Assembly: GCA_934085585.1 (NCBI GenBank)
Contig: CAKOHI010000004.1
Span: 55,760 to 119,759 of the forward strand
Direction: 5' to 3'
Length of the DNA: 64,000 bases
Source: an uncultured Bacilli bacterium
Lineage (GTDB): Bacteria; Bacillota_I; Bacilli_A; RF39; UBA660
The translations under genes were made by a program, and so were the position numbers. This document shows positions 18,264 through 27,252 of this stretch, one piece after another (positions within the stretch are counted from its first letter, which is position 1; every line of letters begins with the position of its first letter). The notes beneath the pieces are model-generated. The model was given only the letters and a program-made list of their open reading frames with translations. It did no database searches and had not been told where the DNA came from.

Positions 18264-19489
18264 TTTGCTCTAGATCCAATCGGAGCTATATTTAAATCTT
18301 GTCCTAAAGATTTTAAGACTCCGGTGTATTTCTCATAAAGTCTTTCATAATCTTTTAGATATGTATCATCAGTCATTTTGCTAAATGGTATTACGGTATG
18401 TTTGGTATGAACTGCAGTTGTTACAGGATTACCAGTATATTTTGTGAATATCAATTCTCCCCCTAGATTATCAAATGTCATTTTTACTTCATCATCTTTA
18501 GTTACAGTTTTGGTTATATCTAAAGTAGCCATAAATCCAATTAATTTATTCCAATCTCCATTAGTTCCACCATATTGATTAGAAATAAAATTTCCCAAAG
18601 AATACATTACAATTGTATCGCCGATTTTAGTAATAGGTTGAAGTATATGTGGATGATTACCAATTACTATATCAACTCCGAGTGAAGATAGATATTCAGC
18701 AATTTCTTTTTCTTCTTCATTTGGCATATTAATGTATTCAATACCCCAGTGCATTGCAACGATTAAAACATCAACTTTATCACGAACTGCTTCAATATCT
18801 TTTTTGACTTGTTCCTTATCATAAAGGTTTAAAAGATAACTTTTTCCAGAAGGCACTTGCAAACCATTTGTTATGGTAGTATAAGATAGCATTGTGTATG
18901 TTATATTATTTTTCTCTTTTATAATAAAGTTATTTCTCATTTCTTCAGAGTCATTCATTCCACTATATAGGGTGTCTGTTGTTTTAAAATATTTTACTGT
19001 ATTTAAAATTCCTTTTTCTCCTTTATCAAGAGAGTGATTTGATGCTAATGATATAGTATTAAATCCTGCATCACGCATAGCATCTACATAAGCACTTGGT
19101 GTATAAAACATGGGATATCCTGTATAAACAATAGAATCATCACCAGTTGGAGTTTCTTGATTGTAATAAGCTATGTCATAATCTTTAACAATATCCTTAA
19201 CATATTTTACAGCATCTGTAAAATCATAAACGCCATTTTTATAATAGTTTCTAAAAATTACGCTATGAATAAGGCCATCTCCAGTTGCAAGTAACTTTAA
19301 TTTATATATTTGATCTTTTTTTGTCTCAATATTATTACTGTTATTTTTTAAAGGCGTTTTATCCGTAGTCTTCGGAGTATTAAAATAATTATAAGCATTA
19401 TAAGTTAAATAACTGACTAAACAAACTAGTATTATACTTAAAAATAATTTTATAATATTTTTTTTAAATTTTTTCTTTTTTCTTCTCAT
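18260..19489 (-). CDS. CapA family metallophosphoesterase-like membrane protein
   Basis: 409 residues with a basic start, one membrane span (about residues 13-30) and an extracellular CapA/PgsA domain. Family motifs are visible: LLATGDGLIHS, YYNQETP, ISLASNHSLDKG, VAMHWGIEY and IGNHPHILQP, which carry the metal-ligand Asp, Asn and His residues of the calcineurin-like fold. CapA proteins take part in poly-gamma-glutamate or polysaccharide capsule formation; the partner synthetases are not here, so the substrate is unknown. Its site (AAAGGA) lies in the end of the HIT gene, one base separating the two frames. Confidence 0.88.
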   Translation of the reverse strand: MRRKKKKFKKNIIKLFLSIILVCLVSYLTYNAYNYFNTPKTTDKTPLKNNSNNIETKKDQIYKLKLLATGDGLIHSVIFRNYYKNGVYDFTDAVKYVKDIVKDYDIAYYNQETPTGDDSIVYTGYPMFYTPSAYVDAMRDAGFNTISLASNHSLDKGEKGILNTVKYFKTTDTLYSGMNDSEEMRNNFIIKEKNNITYTMLSYTTITNGLQVPSGKSYLLNLYDKEQVKKDIEAVRDKVDVLIVAMHWGIEYINMPNEEEKEIAEYLSSLGVDIVIGNHPHILQPITKIGDTIVMYSLGNFISNQYGGTNGDWNKLIGFMATLDITKTVTKDDEVKMTFDNLGGELIFTKYTGNPVTTAVHTKHTVIPFSKMTDDTYLKDYERLYEKYTGVLKSLGQDLNIAPIGSRAN

Positions 19490-19490
19490 G

Positions 19491-19862
19491 TTAATCCTTT
19501 AATAAATTATATACTTCATCTTTATCTAAATTATGTGTTTTATGCATAAAATCTGGAAGTAAATGTAAGTGAATATGCTTTATAGCTTGTGAATCACCAT
19601 AGTTTATTAAAAATGTTAAAGCACTTTTATCTAATTTAAACATTAAATCTTTTGTTAATTCTTTAGCTTTTTTAAACATTTTAATTAGTATTTCATCTGA
19701 AACTTCATAAATATCTTCAAAATGTTTTTTAGGAATTATTAATGTATGACCATCAGTATCTGGAAAAGCATCAAGCATTACAAGTATGTCATCATCTTCA
19801 TAAAGTATTTTAGATGGAACTTCCTTTCTTACTATTTTACAAAATAAACAATCATCTTTCAT
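19491..19862 (-). CDS. HIT family nucleotide hydrolase/transferase
   Basis: 123 residues with CLFCKIVRKEVPSKILYED at the start, TLIIPKKHFEDI in the middle and the histidine triad HIHLHLLP near residue 100. HIT proteins hydrolyse dinucleoside polyphosphates or AMP-lysine type adducts; the exact substrate cannot be read from sequence. I start at the ATG at 19862 with GGTGG five bases upstream rather than 19874. First gene of a two-gene operon with the CapA-like protein. Confidence 0.92.
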   Translation of the reverse strand: MKDDCLFCKIVRKEVPSKILYEDDDILVMLDAFPDTDGHTLIIPKKHFEDIYEVSDEILIKMFKKAKELTKDLMFKLDKSALTFLINYGDSQAIKHIHLHLLPDFMHKTHNLDKDEVYNLLKD

Positions 19863-19878
19863 TCTAACCACCATAATA

Positions 19879-19908
19879 AGTATATCAAATCGTGTGTACT
19901 TTTGTAAA
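19879..19908 (-). promoter_or_regulatory. Promoter of the HIT-CapA operon
   Basis: Minus strand -35 TTTACA (19903-19908), 18 nt, -10 TATACT (19879-19884). Confidence 0.6.
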
Positions 19909-19943
19909 GTAGCTGCATATACTTAATTAGGAGCGTGATTAAT

Positions 19944-20477
19944 TTGTCTAGTTTTAAGGAAATAGTTACTAAAGCTGTTATTGGAAAAGCTAAAAAGACT
20001 AATAGTAATTCTTTTACATTATCTCCGGAAGAAGTTCCAAATACCATTTTAGGTTGTTGGGTTATCAATCATTCATTTAATGGCGTTAAGGGGAAAAATA
20101 ATTCAGTTATGATTAATGGTAGTTTTGATGTAAATGTTTGGTATTCTTATGATTCAGATAAAAAGACTGCAGTTACAACTAAAAGATTTAATTATAATGA
20201 TAATTTAAATGTTCCACTTCGTAATGAAACTAATATTGATGGAGCTAGTGAAATAATAGTTAGATGTTTAAAACAACCAACTGTTTCAAATGTAAAGATT
20301 GATTCTGGTAACGTATTACTTGATATTGAAAAAGAAATGGGCGTAGAAATTGTCGGAGATGCTAAAGTTAAAATAAGTGTTGAAGATGATTATGATGATT
20401 ATGATGAAATTGTTGATGAAGAAGAAGTAGATGAAATTGTTGATAATGTTGATGAAAATTATTTAGATAATAATTAA
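19944..20477 (+). CDS. cotE: CotE-type outer spore coat protein
   Basis: CotE organises the outer coat layer of Bacillus spores in the mother cell. The 177 residues line up along their length: SSFKEIVTKAVIGK (CotE SEYREIITKAV), SPEEVPNTILGCWVINHSFN (ILGGWIINH), GSFDVNVWYSYDSDKKTAV (INVWYSYADNTKT) and VVGDAKVKISVE (VVGETKVVVEV), then the acidic tail. Start taken at the TTG at 19944 with AGGAG nine bases upstream; the GTG at 19935 is too close to that site. Monocistronic, divergent from the HIT gene. No clear housekeeping promoter; CATATACT at about 19916 loosely resembles a sigma-E -10 box. Confidence 0.85.
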   Translation: MSSFKEIVTKAVIGKAKKTNSNSFTLSPEEVPNTILGCWVINHSFNGVKGKNNSVMINGSFDVNVWYSYDSDKKTAVTTKRFNYNDNLNVPLRNETNIDGASEIIVRCLKQPTVSNVKIDSGNVLLDIEKEMGVEIVGDAKVKISVEDDYDDYDEIVDEEEVDEIVDNVDENYLDNN

Positions 20478-20480
20478 AAT

Positions 20481-20507
20481 AAAATCACCTCGAAAAAAGG
20501 TGGTTTT
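20481..20507. terminator. Bidirectional terminator
   Basis: AAAATCACCT (20481-20490) pairs with AGGTGGTTTT (20498-20507) with one wobble and touches the stop codon of the convergent gene. Confidence 0.8.
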
Positions 20508-22218
20508 ATTCTTTTACTAATGGATTAAAATTACTGATAGCATTAATTAATTTAGGATGTTTGATGATGAAATGAATAGTAGGGTTTTCTTCTTTAGATA
20601 TAATTACTAGTTGCTTACTTAATATAGTTACTGTTATATTTTTAAATGTAGATGTTTCTAATTTATTTAACTTATAGTTTTTATTCTTTTTAGAAAACTC
20701 TATTGTTTCGTCTAAATGTTGTAAATATTCTTCATATGTATAATTAATTCTTTTTTCATAAAATATATCTGAAAGTAATAAGTTCGGTTTAGTATTTTTA
20801 AATTCTTCCTTTGAAAATATATGGATATTGTCACCTATAGGGGATGAATTTAGAATAGAGTTGTAGGTTAAGGTTAAGTTATTTTTATAGTTTATTATTT
20901 TTGTAATATCATTTTTATTTATGTTATTTCTTTTTAGTATAGATGTAAGAAGATTATTGCTGATAGTAAAAAGAGGTAAACTAGATAAGTATCTTGTTCG
21001 AGGTTCATTTATCTTGTAATAATCTTTTAGAAAATCATTATATAAATCAGCAGTATCTTTTTTATATATATTCATTAATGGACTAGCTTTTTTTAATAAA
21101 CTTTGTGATTTTTCTTGATAATATGCTACTTCTTTTTTGTTATTGGTTAAATAATATTTTCCTTTGTTATGGTATCCATTTATTGATTCACCTGCTAGGG
21201 CTAAATTATTTGATACATAGGTTAGATTTTGATAAATATTTGTTTTAATATCTTTAAAATAATATGGAGTTACTTGGCCAGTCATATATATTGGAATCCA
21301 ACTTTCAAGTCCTAGCATCATTTCATTAAATGGTCGATCTAAATTATGTATAATATTTAAATGAATACCTTTTTTTAACATACATGCTATACCAAACATC
21401 CATTTTTTTCCGAATTCTATATCTTTGGCCATATCTTCCATTGGCATATCACTACACATAAATACCTTATTATTTTTAGTTAGAACAGTGCCTTTAAAAA
21501 AATCAAGTTCTCCTTTTTTCATTTCTTCAATTCCATAATAAGTTTTGGTTTTCGTTATGTAAAAAGGTATATTTGGTATTTTTAATTCATCAAATTTTAT
21601 AGCTTTAATATAATCATTTAAATTAAAATTATCTAAATTTGTTAAGAATGTTTCTATTTTAGTTTCTTTTGTATTTTTATTATTTGTTAAAAATATAAGT
21701 AATTGATCATACAATGTATTTTGATTTAATTCCTTATAATCAATATTTAAGATACTAGCTAGTTTTTTTAAATCTTCACTTGTATTATATTTATTTATAA
21801 TGTATGTTACTACTTTTTTGGAAAATTCAATTGGTTCACTAGGTTTAGTTTTTCCATATCTAATTCTTGATATGTGAGATGAATCAAATAGGGTATATTT
21901 TGACATGTCTTTTAAATTTATTTTTAAAGTATTTATTAAGTCATTTAGGTTTTTACTAAATGTTTCATAGTCAAAATCATCTTTATTTAAAGAAGTGTTA
22001 ATTTCAGATTCTATTTCTTCTTTTTTATATTTTTTATTACTTAATGTTGTTAGGGCATCAATGATTTTTTTAGCTTGAATACTATCTTTTTCGGGAGTTC
22101 TTTGACTACTTCTGTATCTACTTATTACAGAAGGAGAAATACCTGTTAAATCTGATAGTTTTTTTGAGCTGCATTTAAATTCTTCTAGATATTTGTTTAG
22201 TAAATCACTAAATTTCAT
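20506..22218 (-). CDS. Large regulator with two Xre-type HTH domains
   Basis: About 570 residues. A first HTH reads FSDLLNKYLEEFKCSSKKLSDLTG-ISPSVISRYRSSQRTP and a second, near residues 90-130, reads LKINLKDMSKYTLFDSSHISRIRYGKTKPS. The remaining 400 residues look like a ligand or effector domain, with segments such as KKWMFGIACMLKKGIHLNIIHNLDRPFNEMMLGLESWIP and ITVTILSKQLVIISKEE. No enzyme motif seen. Start at the ATG at 22218 with AGGTGA upstream; the GTG at 22230 lies within that site. The promoter is bracketed by an inverted repeat, which suggests self-regulation. Confidence 0.65.
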   Translation of the reverse strand: MKFSDLLNKYLEEFKCSSKKLSDLTGISPSVISRYRSSQRTPEKDSIQAKKIIDALTTLSNKKYKKEEIESEINTSLNKDDFDYETFSKNLNDLINTLKINLKDMSKYTLFDSSHISRIRYGKTKPSEPIEFSKKVVTYIINKYNTSEDLKKLASILNIDYKELNQNTLYDQLLIFLTNNKNTKETKIETFLTNLDNFNLNDYIKAIKFDELKIPNIPFYITKTKTYYGIEEMKKGELDFFKGTVLTKNNKVFMCSDMPMEDMAKDIEFGKKWMFGIACMLKKGIHLNIIHNLDRPFNEMMLGLESWIPIYMTGQVTPYYFKDIKTNIYQNLTYVSNNLALAGESINGYHNKGKYYLTNNKKEVAYYQEKSQSLLKKASPLMNIYKKDTADLYNDFLKDYYKINEPRTRYLSSLPLFTISNNLLTSILKRNNINKNDITKIINYKNNLTLTYNSILNSSPIGDNIHIFSKEEFKNTKPNLLLSDIFYEKRINYTYEEYLQHLDETIEFSKKNKNYKLNKLETSTFKNITVTILSKQLVIISKEENPTIHFIIKHPKLINAISNFNPLVKE

Positions 22219-22227
22219 AATAATATT

Positions 22228-22267
22228 CACCTAAAGGTATTATACTATATATAGGTGTAGTTGTCAT
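22228..22267 (-). promoter_or_regulatory. Promoter and likely operator of the two-HTH regulator
   Basis: Minus strand -35 ATGACA (22262-22267), 17 nt, -10 TATAAT (22239-22244). CACCTA (22228-22233) and TAGGTG (22252-22257) form an inverted repeat around the -10 box; one arm contains the ribosome site. Confidence 0.6.
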
Positions 22268-22348
22268 TAAAAACAATGCTTTAGATGGAAACTTAATTGT
22301 TATGTTATTGTATATAAATTATAATATTATTAGGAATGGAGAATATTT

Positions 22349-23434
22349 ATGAATAAAAAGAAATTAATTATTATTGTTTGTAGCATAGTTTTGGTTGCAG
22401 GTTTAGGATTTGGAATTTATAAAGTAACTAAATCAAATGATACAAATAATAATGGGGGAGTTATTAAAACAGATAAGGGTAATGTTAAAATAGTTAAAAA
22501 TGCTGCTAGTCAAATTGTTTTGGAAGACTATAGTGATGCTAATTTTAATATGAAAATACCTAAAGGGTGGAAAGTTCAAACACTTGGAGACTATATTCAT
22601 TTTACAATTAAGGTTTATAATCCTGAAAATCCAACATATCAATTTTTCTTTAATTTAAAAAGTGAAGGATATAATAAATCTGAAGAAGCAAAAAGATGGC
22701 AACAAAAGTTTTATCCGAATGATATGTTTGCTAAAACTGCAGTTATAGCTACGAAGGATACTGAAGGATTTTATAAAATATTTAATGAAATGGGGCCTTT
22801 AAATAATAATGCAACATTTACGTTTCCTATTTTGACTGATTTTACGGTTATTGAAAATTTAGGAAAGAGTTCGCTTGGTGGTGATGTTTTACGGGCATCA
22901 TTTAAAGATGAAGCTGGTAAAGATGCTGAAGGATTGTTTACAGCTTATGTTTATGATGCAGGACCATATTATGTTTCAGAAGACTTCATGTCAACAAAAC
23001 AAATAGATATTTACTTTTTAAGTGTTTATGATGCTATTTTTGTAACTACTCCGAAAGATGAATTTGTTGATTGGGAAGAAACATTAAATAAAGTTTCAGC
23101 ATCATTAGAATTTACTGATGCGTTTATGAATGGTTTTAATCAAGAACAAGATGCAGTTATGAAAACATTTCAAAATGTAAGAAGTATTTGTAATCAAATT
23201 TCTGATGGTATTATGGATTCTTGGGAAAAAAGAAGTACAACATATGATATAATGAGTCAAAAACAAAGTGATGCTACACTTGGATATGAAAGAGTTTATG
23301 ATACAGAAACTAATGAAATTTACAAAGCTTATAATGGATTTACAGATGATTATGATGGAGAAAGATATAAGTCTATAAGTGATGATATGTATACGAAGAA
23401 AACAGATGGCTATATCGAAAAAATAGGTGAATAA
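22349..23434 (+). CDS. Membrane-anchored extracellular protein, unknown
   Basis: 361 residues: a basic start, one hydrophobic span (residues 5-25), a short Asn/Gly linker and a large outside domain. The segment DYSDANFNMKIPKGWKVQTLGDYIHFTIKVYNPENP has the look of a PsbP/DcrB-like beta fold (a surface protein that handles hydrophobic or lipid ligands), but this is only a resemblance. GGAG lies eight bases before the ATG. First of three genes that each encode anchored extracellular proteins; the stop overlaps the next ATG (TAATG). Confidence 0.6.
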   Translation: MNKKKLIIIVCSIVLVAGLGFGIYKVTKSNDTNNNGGVIKTDKGNVKIVKNAASQIVLEDYSDANFNMKIPKGWKVQTLGDYIHFTIKVYNPENPTYQFFFNLKSEGYNKSEEAKRWQQKFYPNDMFAKTAVIATKDTEGFYKIFNEMGPLNNNATFTFPILTDFTVIENLGKSSLGGDVLRASFKDEAGKDAEGLFTAYVYDAGPYYVSEDFMSTKQIDIYFLSVYDAIFVTTPKDEFVDWEETLNKVSASLEFTDAFMNGFNQEQDAVMKTFQNVRSICNQISDGIMDSWEKRSTTYDIMSQKQSDATLGYERVYDTETNEIYKAYNGFTDDYDGERYKSISDDMYTKKTDGYIEKIGE

Positions 23435-24375
23435 TGAAAGATAAAAAGACATGGATAATAGTAGGTTGTTTAGTTTTAGTAGTATTAGTTGTGGCAATAA
23501 TTTTATTTAATAAAAAAGATAGTGAAACTGATGATAAAAAAGATGATAAAGATGTAACGTCATTAGTTTTAGAAACTGCTAAAAATAGTAATAAAAATGC
23601 TAGTGATTATAAAAAGTTTTTAGGGGGAGAAGTATTAAGTGAAAGCACTTATTTTAATGAATATACTTTTATAAGTAATAATAAGACTTATGTTTTTGAT
23701 CCTCAAAAGTTGGAAAACGGAGAGTTTAGTTATAGAAAAGTTTTAGATATTCCGGAAGATTTAAAAATAGTTAATATAGGAATACCTGTGGGAGCAGATA
23801 TTTGTTTTATAACTAGTGATGATGTTTATTATAGAATTGAAGATACTAATATAGATAATAAAGTAGAAGATAGTTATAATATGTTTGCTAATGCAAAATA
23901 TGAATTACAAAAGTTTTATGACTCATATAGTAAAGAAACGTATGGAGAAAAATTAGATTATGATTTAATATTTAATTTACATATGGTTAAAGATAATATA
24001 ATTTATAAATTAACTATTCCATTTGAAAGTTTTTATGATAAGAAATTTTATCCATTTACTAAAACCAAAGTTGAAGGAAATTATGAAGGGGAAAAAATAT
24101 TAAATGTATATAATGATAGAATAATAAGAACTGATAAGGCTTTTTATGAGATTGTAGATTATTATAAAGATGGAGAAAGAACTACAACAACATTGAAAAT
24201 GAAAATGCTAACAAAATATTATGATGAAGTATTAACATTTACATATAAGTATGTGGTGCTTAAAGATTATACTTTAATACCTATTAGTGATACATTAGTA
24301 AATCGTGGTAAAAAATATGTAGAATATAATTATAAAGATTGTTTTGAAGAAGAAATAAAAGATTTTACAGAATAG
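23434..24375 (+). CDS. Membrane-anchored extracellular protein, unknown
   Basis: 313 residues with an N-terminal span (WIIVGCLVLVVLVVAIILF), then a linker of Lys and Asp, then an extracellular domain rich in Tyr, Asp and beta strands. No known motif. It resembles in plan, though not clearly in sequence, the protein encoded at 53147. Coupled to the gene before it by TAATG, with AGGTGA as ribosome site, and seven bases before the next gene, so the three act together. Confidence 0.55.
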   Translation: MKDKKTWIIVGCLVLVVLVVAIILFNKKDSETDDKKDDKDVTSLVLETAKNSNKNASDYKKFLGGEVLSESTYFNEYTFISNNKTYVFDPQKLENGEFSYRKVLDIPEDLKIVNIGIPVGADICFITSDDVYYRIEDTNIDNKVEDSYNMFANAKYELQKFYDSYSKETYGEKLDYDLIFNLHMVKDNIIYKLTIPFESFYDKKFYPFTKTKVEGNYEGEKILNVYNDRIIRTDKAFYEIVDYYKDGERTTTTLKMKMLTKYYDEVLTFTYKYVVLKDYTLIPISDTLVNRGKKYVEYNYKDCFEEEIKDFTE

Positions 24376-24382
24376 GAGACAA

Positions 24383-25648
24383 ATGATGAAAAAAATATTT
24401 TTTGCGGTAGTTTTATTTTTTGCAGTTATGTTTAACGTTAATGCTTTAGAGAAAAATGAAGTAACTTTAAACTTTGCAGGGGGAATTATTCACGATGGTT
24501 ATGTTGAATATGACAAAGTAGCAAATGTACAATTATTTAAAGGAGATGAGTTAGTTACTAATATTACAAATAATATGGTAATTGATTTAAATGAAGCAGA
24601 GTATAAGTTTGTAATTGAAGAAATCCAAACTGAAACTATAGGTGTTACAAAACCTGGAACGGTAAAATTAAGAGTTAATAATTGGTATTATCCCATTACA
24701 ACATCATTAGTAGAAGGTGGTAAATCTACATTTAAATTAGATTCAACTATGTTTAGTGGAACTTTAGAAGTTAAATTTATAAGAACAAATATTGCTATTA
24801 ATACAACAGTTAAAAATGAATACAATGACGTATCATCAAAAGGTAGCATTGATTTAACTGATGATAAGGAATATGTAATAGATTTTTCTAAAAACGATGA
24901 AATAACAGAAGGATTAAAGTCATTTGTAGATTTAGAAAAAACATTATATTACAAAGGAGTAAACAATGGTCTATCAATTACAGATAATGAAAATGAAGCT
25001 GTTATAAAGATAGTAGGAAAAAAGTCTGAAAATAAAGCAATATTAACTGCAGTAAATGTTGGAACTAAAAAAAGTGAAATTTTTAAAGGATTTCATATGC
25101 AATATACAGGTTCAGCACTTGATTATAATAGTACTAATGATGGTATTATATATGAAACAAGATTTGATTATTATACTAGATGTACTTATGAATTTACATT
25201 TAAATATGCTGAAGATGTACAAGAAAGAAGAGAATATCAAGTAATCGAAGGAGCTAATCAAGAATATACTATAAATAAAGATAATGAATTAACATTTAAA
25301 GTTGATGCGGATTATAATTTGTTTGCTAAAGTATATATTGATGAAAACTTGGTTGATGCAAGTAATTATAAAGTTACTGAAGGAAGTACAATTATTACAT
25401 TGAATAAAGAATATGTAAATACATTAAGTAATGGAAAGCATACTTTAAAAGTTGACTTTAATGATGGAGAAGCAAATACAGAATTTAGTGTTTTAAAAGA
25501 AGAAATTAAAAATCCAAGTGTAAATGAAGAAGAAGTTAAGAATCCTAGTACAAGCGATAATATTGAAAAATATGTTATATTGGGAATTGTTGCATTAGTT
25601 GGTGTTATTGGCTGTACATTAATTCTTAAAAGAAATTTAGAAAAATAA
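24383..25648 (+). CDS. Secreted surface protein with X2-like domain and sorting-like tail
   Basis: 421 residues. Signal peptide (MMKKIFFAVVLFFAVMFNVNALE), several beta-rich repeats, then an X2-like module (TFKVDADYNLFAKVYIDENL ... NYKVTEGSTIITLNKEYVNTLSNGKHTL) of the kind common before wall anchors in Bacillota. The end reads KNPSTSDNIEKYVILGIVALVGVIGCTLILKRNLEK: a NPxTxD-like site, a membrane span and a basic tail. This looks like a sortase substrate of the NPxTG/NPxTSD type; no sortase lies nearby. The ATG three bases later (24386) is an equally good start. Confidence 0.65.
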   Translation: MMKKIFFAVVLFFAVMFNVNALEKNEVTLNFAGGIIHDGYVEYDKVANVQLFKGDELVTNITNNMVIDLNEAEYKFVIEEIQTETIGVTKPGTVKLRVNNWYYPITTSLVEGGKSTFKLDSTMFSGTLEVKFIRTNIAINTTVKNEYNDVSSKGSIDLTDDKEYVIDFSKNDEITEGLKSFVDLEKTLYYKGVNNGLSITDNENEAVIKIVGKKSENKAILTAVNVGTKKSEIFKGFHMQYTGSALDYNSTNDGIIYETRFDYYTRCTYEFTFKYAEDVQERREYQVIEGANQEYTINKDNELTFKVDADYNLFAKVYIDENLVDASNYKVTEGSTIITLNKEYVNTLSNGKHTLKVDFNDGEANTEFSVLKEEIKNPSVNEEEVKNPSTSDNIEKYVILGIVALVGVIGCTLILKRNLEK

Positions 25649-25656
25649 ATTAAATT

Positions 25657-25683
25657 AACTACCTATTGTGGTAGTTTTTCTTT
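25657..25683 (+). terminator. Terminator of the three-gene surface operon
   Basis: AACTACC (25657-25663) pairs with GGTAGTT (25670-25676), then TTTTCTTTT. Confidence 0.85.
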
Positions 25684-25688
25684 TCTCA

Positions 25689-25697
25689 TGATATAAT
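25689..25697 (+). promoter_or_regulatory. Extended -10 promoter
   Basis: TGATATAAT, an extended -10 box, lies just after the terminator and 24 bases before the start of the next gene. Confidence 0.5.
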
Positions 25698-25720
25698 ATG
25701 TTTTAAGGAAAGTGATTTAT

Positions 25721-26404
25721 GTGAATCAAGAGAAGATTGGTAAACTAATTAAAAAGATTAGAATAAATAATAAATTAAGTCAAAAAGAATTTGCGGATAA
25801 ATATGGAGTTACACCACAAGCTGTAAGTAAATGGGAAACTGGTAAAAATATTCCTGATATAGCAATATTAAAAGAAATATGTAATGATAATAATTTAAAA
25901 GTAGATGAATTTTTGAGTGCAAAATCTAAAGAGAAGAAAAATGTTATTTTAATTATGATTGGTTTAGCTATAATTATCGTGGGTATTGGAATTATTTCTG
26001 TAATACATGGTAATAATAGTTTTAAATTAAAAACAATATCATCCGCATGTGAAGAATTTGGTTTATATGGAAGTATTGCTTATAATAAGAGCAAGTCAAG
26101 TATTTATATTGATAATGTTACTTATTGTGGTGAAGAAGTGTTACCTAGATATAAAAAGATAAGTTGTACATTATTTGAGAGTGAAAATGGTACTATAAAT
26201 GTTATAAATTCTTATGAATCAGATGGAGATAAAAGTTTAACAATTGATACATTTTTAAAAGATTATTCATTTAAAGTAGATAACTATGAGCATTCTTGTA
26301 ATAACTTTAAAAAAGATTCATTTTATTTAGAAATTAAGGCAGTAACCTTAGATGGAAAAGTAGAAATACATAAGATTCCTTTGATATTAGAAGATTGTAA
26401 ATAA
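25721..26404 (+). CDS. Xre-family regulator with a membrane-anchored outside domain
   Basis: About 227 residues. Residues 1-60 are a textbook Xre HTH (IGKLIKKIRINNKLSQKEFADKYGVTPQAVSKWETGKNIPDIAIL). A membrane span follows (VILIMIGLAIIIVGIGIISVI), then about 130 extracellular residues with four or five Cys that could form disulfides. This plan suggests a one-component sensor that reads an outside signal. The start is the GTG at 25721 with AAGGA eleven bases upstream; a GTG at 25712 is possible but too near that site. Monocistronic. Confidence 0.7.
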   Translation: MNQEKIGKLIKKIRINNKLSQKEFADKYGVTPQAVSKWETGKNIPDIAILKEICNDNNLKVDEFLSAKSKEKKNVILIMIGLAIIIVGIGIISVIHGNNSFKLKTISSACEEFGLYGSIAYNKSKSSIYIDNVTYCGEEVLPRYKKISCTLFESENGTINVINSYESDGDKSLTIDTFLKDYSFKVDNYEHSCNNFKKDSFYLEIKAVTLDGKVEIHKIPLILEDCK

Positions 26405-26436
26405 CCTTTACAAAATTTAGATGTAAAATATAAAAT

Positions 26437-26462
26437 AAGACTAGTAAAATAGTCTTTTTTTT
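26437..26462 (+). terminator. Terminator
   Basis: AAGACTA (26437-26443) pairs with TAGTCTT (26450-26456) followed by T. Confidence 0.85.
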
Positions 26463-26490
26463 GATAAAATTGATTTAGAAAGTAAGGTTG

Positions 26491-27234
26491 ATGAAAATGT
26501 TTTTAGGTGAAAATCCAATTCATATTGAAGTTTTAAATAAATCTGATATTGCTAAATTAGTGTTAATGCCTGGGGATCCTTTGCGAGCTAAATATATTGC
26601 TGAAAATTTTTTGGAAAATGCAAGGTGTGTTACTAGTGTTAGAAATATGCTGGGGTTTACTGGTACTTATAAAGGCATTCCAGTTACTGTTATGGGAAGT
26701 GGAATGGGTATGCCTAGTATGGGTATTTATTCTTTTGAATTATTTCACTTTTTTGGAGTTGAAAAAATTATTAGAATTGGTACTTGTGGTGCTGTTAGTC
26801 CAAAGGCTAATATAAATGATATGCTTTTAAGTGAAAGAGTATATAGTGAATCTAATTTTGCTTATACTTTTAATAATTATAGAGAAAGAGTTGTAATGGC
26901 AGATGAAGCGTTAAATAATGATGTAATGAAGGCAGCAGATGAACTTGGATTAAACGATAAATTACATAAAGGAATGCTTACAACTATGGATGTATTTGGT
27001 CCATATATAGATTTTGAAAGAGTTTTAGCTAGAATTCCAAAAGAATATGAAGTTTTAGGAGAAGAAATGGAAGCTTTTGGACTTATTCATATAGCTAATA
27101 GTATGAATAAAAGTGCAACAGCAATTGCTACAGTTGTAGATTCTAAATATAGTGATGTAGTTTTATCAATTGAAGAAAGACAAACTTCACTTAATAATAT
27201 GATAAAATTAGCACTTGAAGCCATAATAAAATAA
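26491..27234 (+). CDS. deoD: Purine nucleoside phosphorylase, DeoD type
   Basis: Cleaves purine nucleosides with phosphate to free base and ribose-1-phosphate. About 247 residues, the hexameric DeoD length, with LMPGDPLRAKYIAE (phosphate and ribose site), GSGMGMPSMGIYSFEL, the RIGTCGAV block and the active-site EEMEAFGL. An ATG two codons later (26497) has better spacing from AAGG, so the start is uncertain by two residues. It forms a two-gene unit with the phosphohexomutase 18 bases downstream; the mutase could act on the pentose-1-phosphate, but its motifs fit hexose phosphates better. Confidence 0.93.
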   Translation: MKMFLGENPIHIEVLNKSDIAKLVLMPGDPLRAKYIAENFLENARCVTSVRNMLGFTGTYKGIPVTVMGSGMGMPSMGIYSFELFHFFGVEKIIRIGTCGAVSPKANINDMLLSERVYSESNFAYTFNNYRERVVMADEALNNDVMKAADELGLNDKLHKGMLTTMDVFGPYIDFERVLARIPKEYEVLGEEMEAFGLIHIANSMNKSATAIATVVDSKYSDVVLSIEERQTSLNNMIKLALEAIIK

Positions 27235-27252
27235 AGAGGTAGGGTTGATTTG

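Noticed and set aside
19910..19925. Sigma-E promoter for cotE (CATATACT)
   Set aside because: Only the -10 resembles the consensus; no matching -35 at the right distance.
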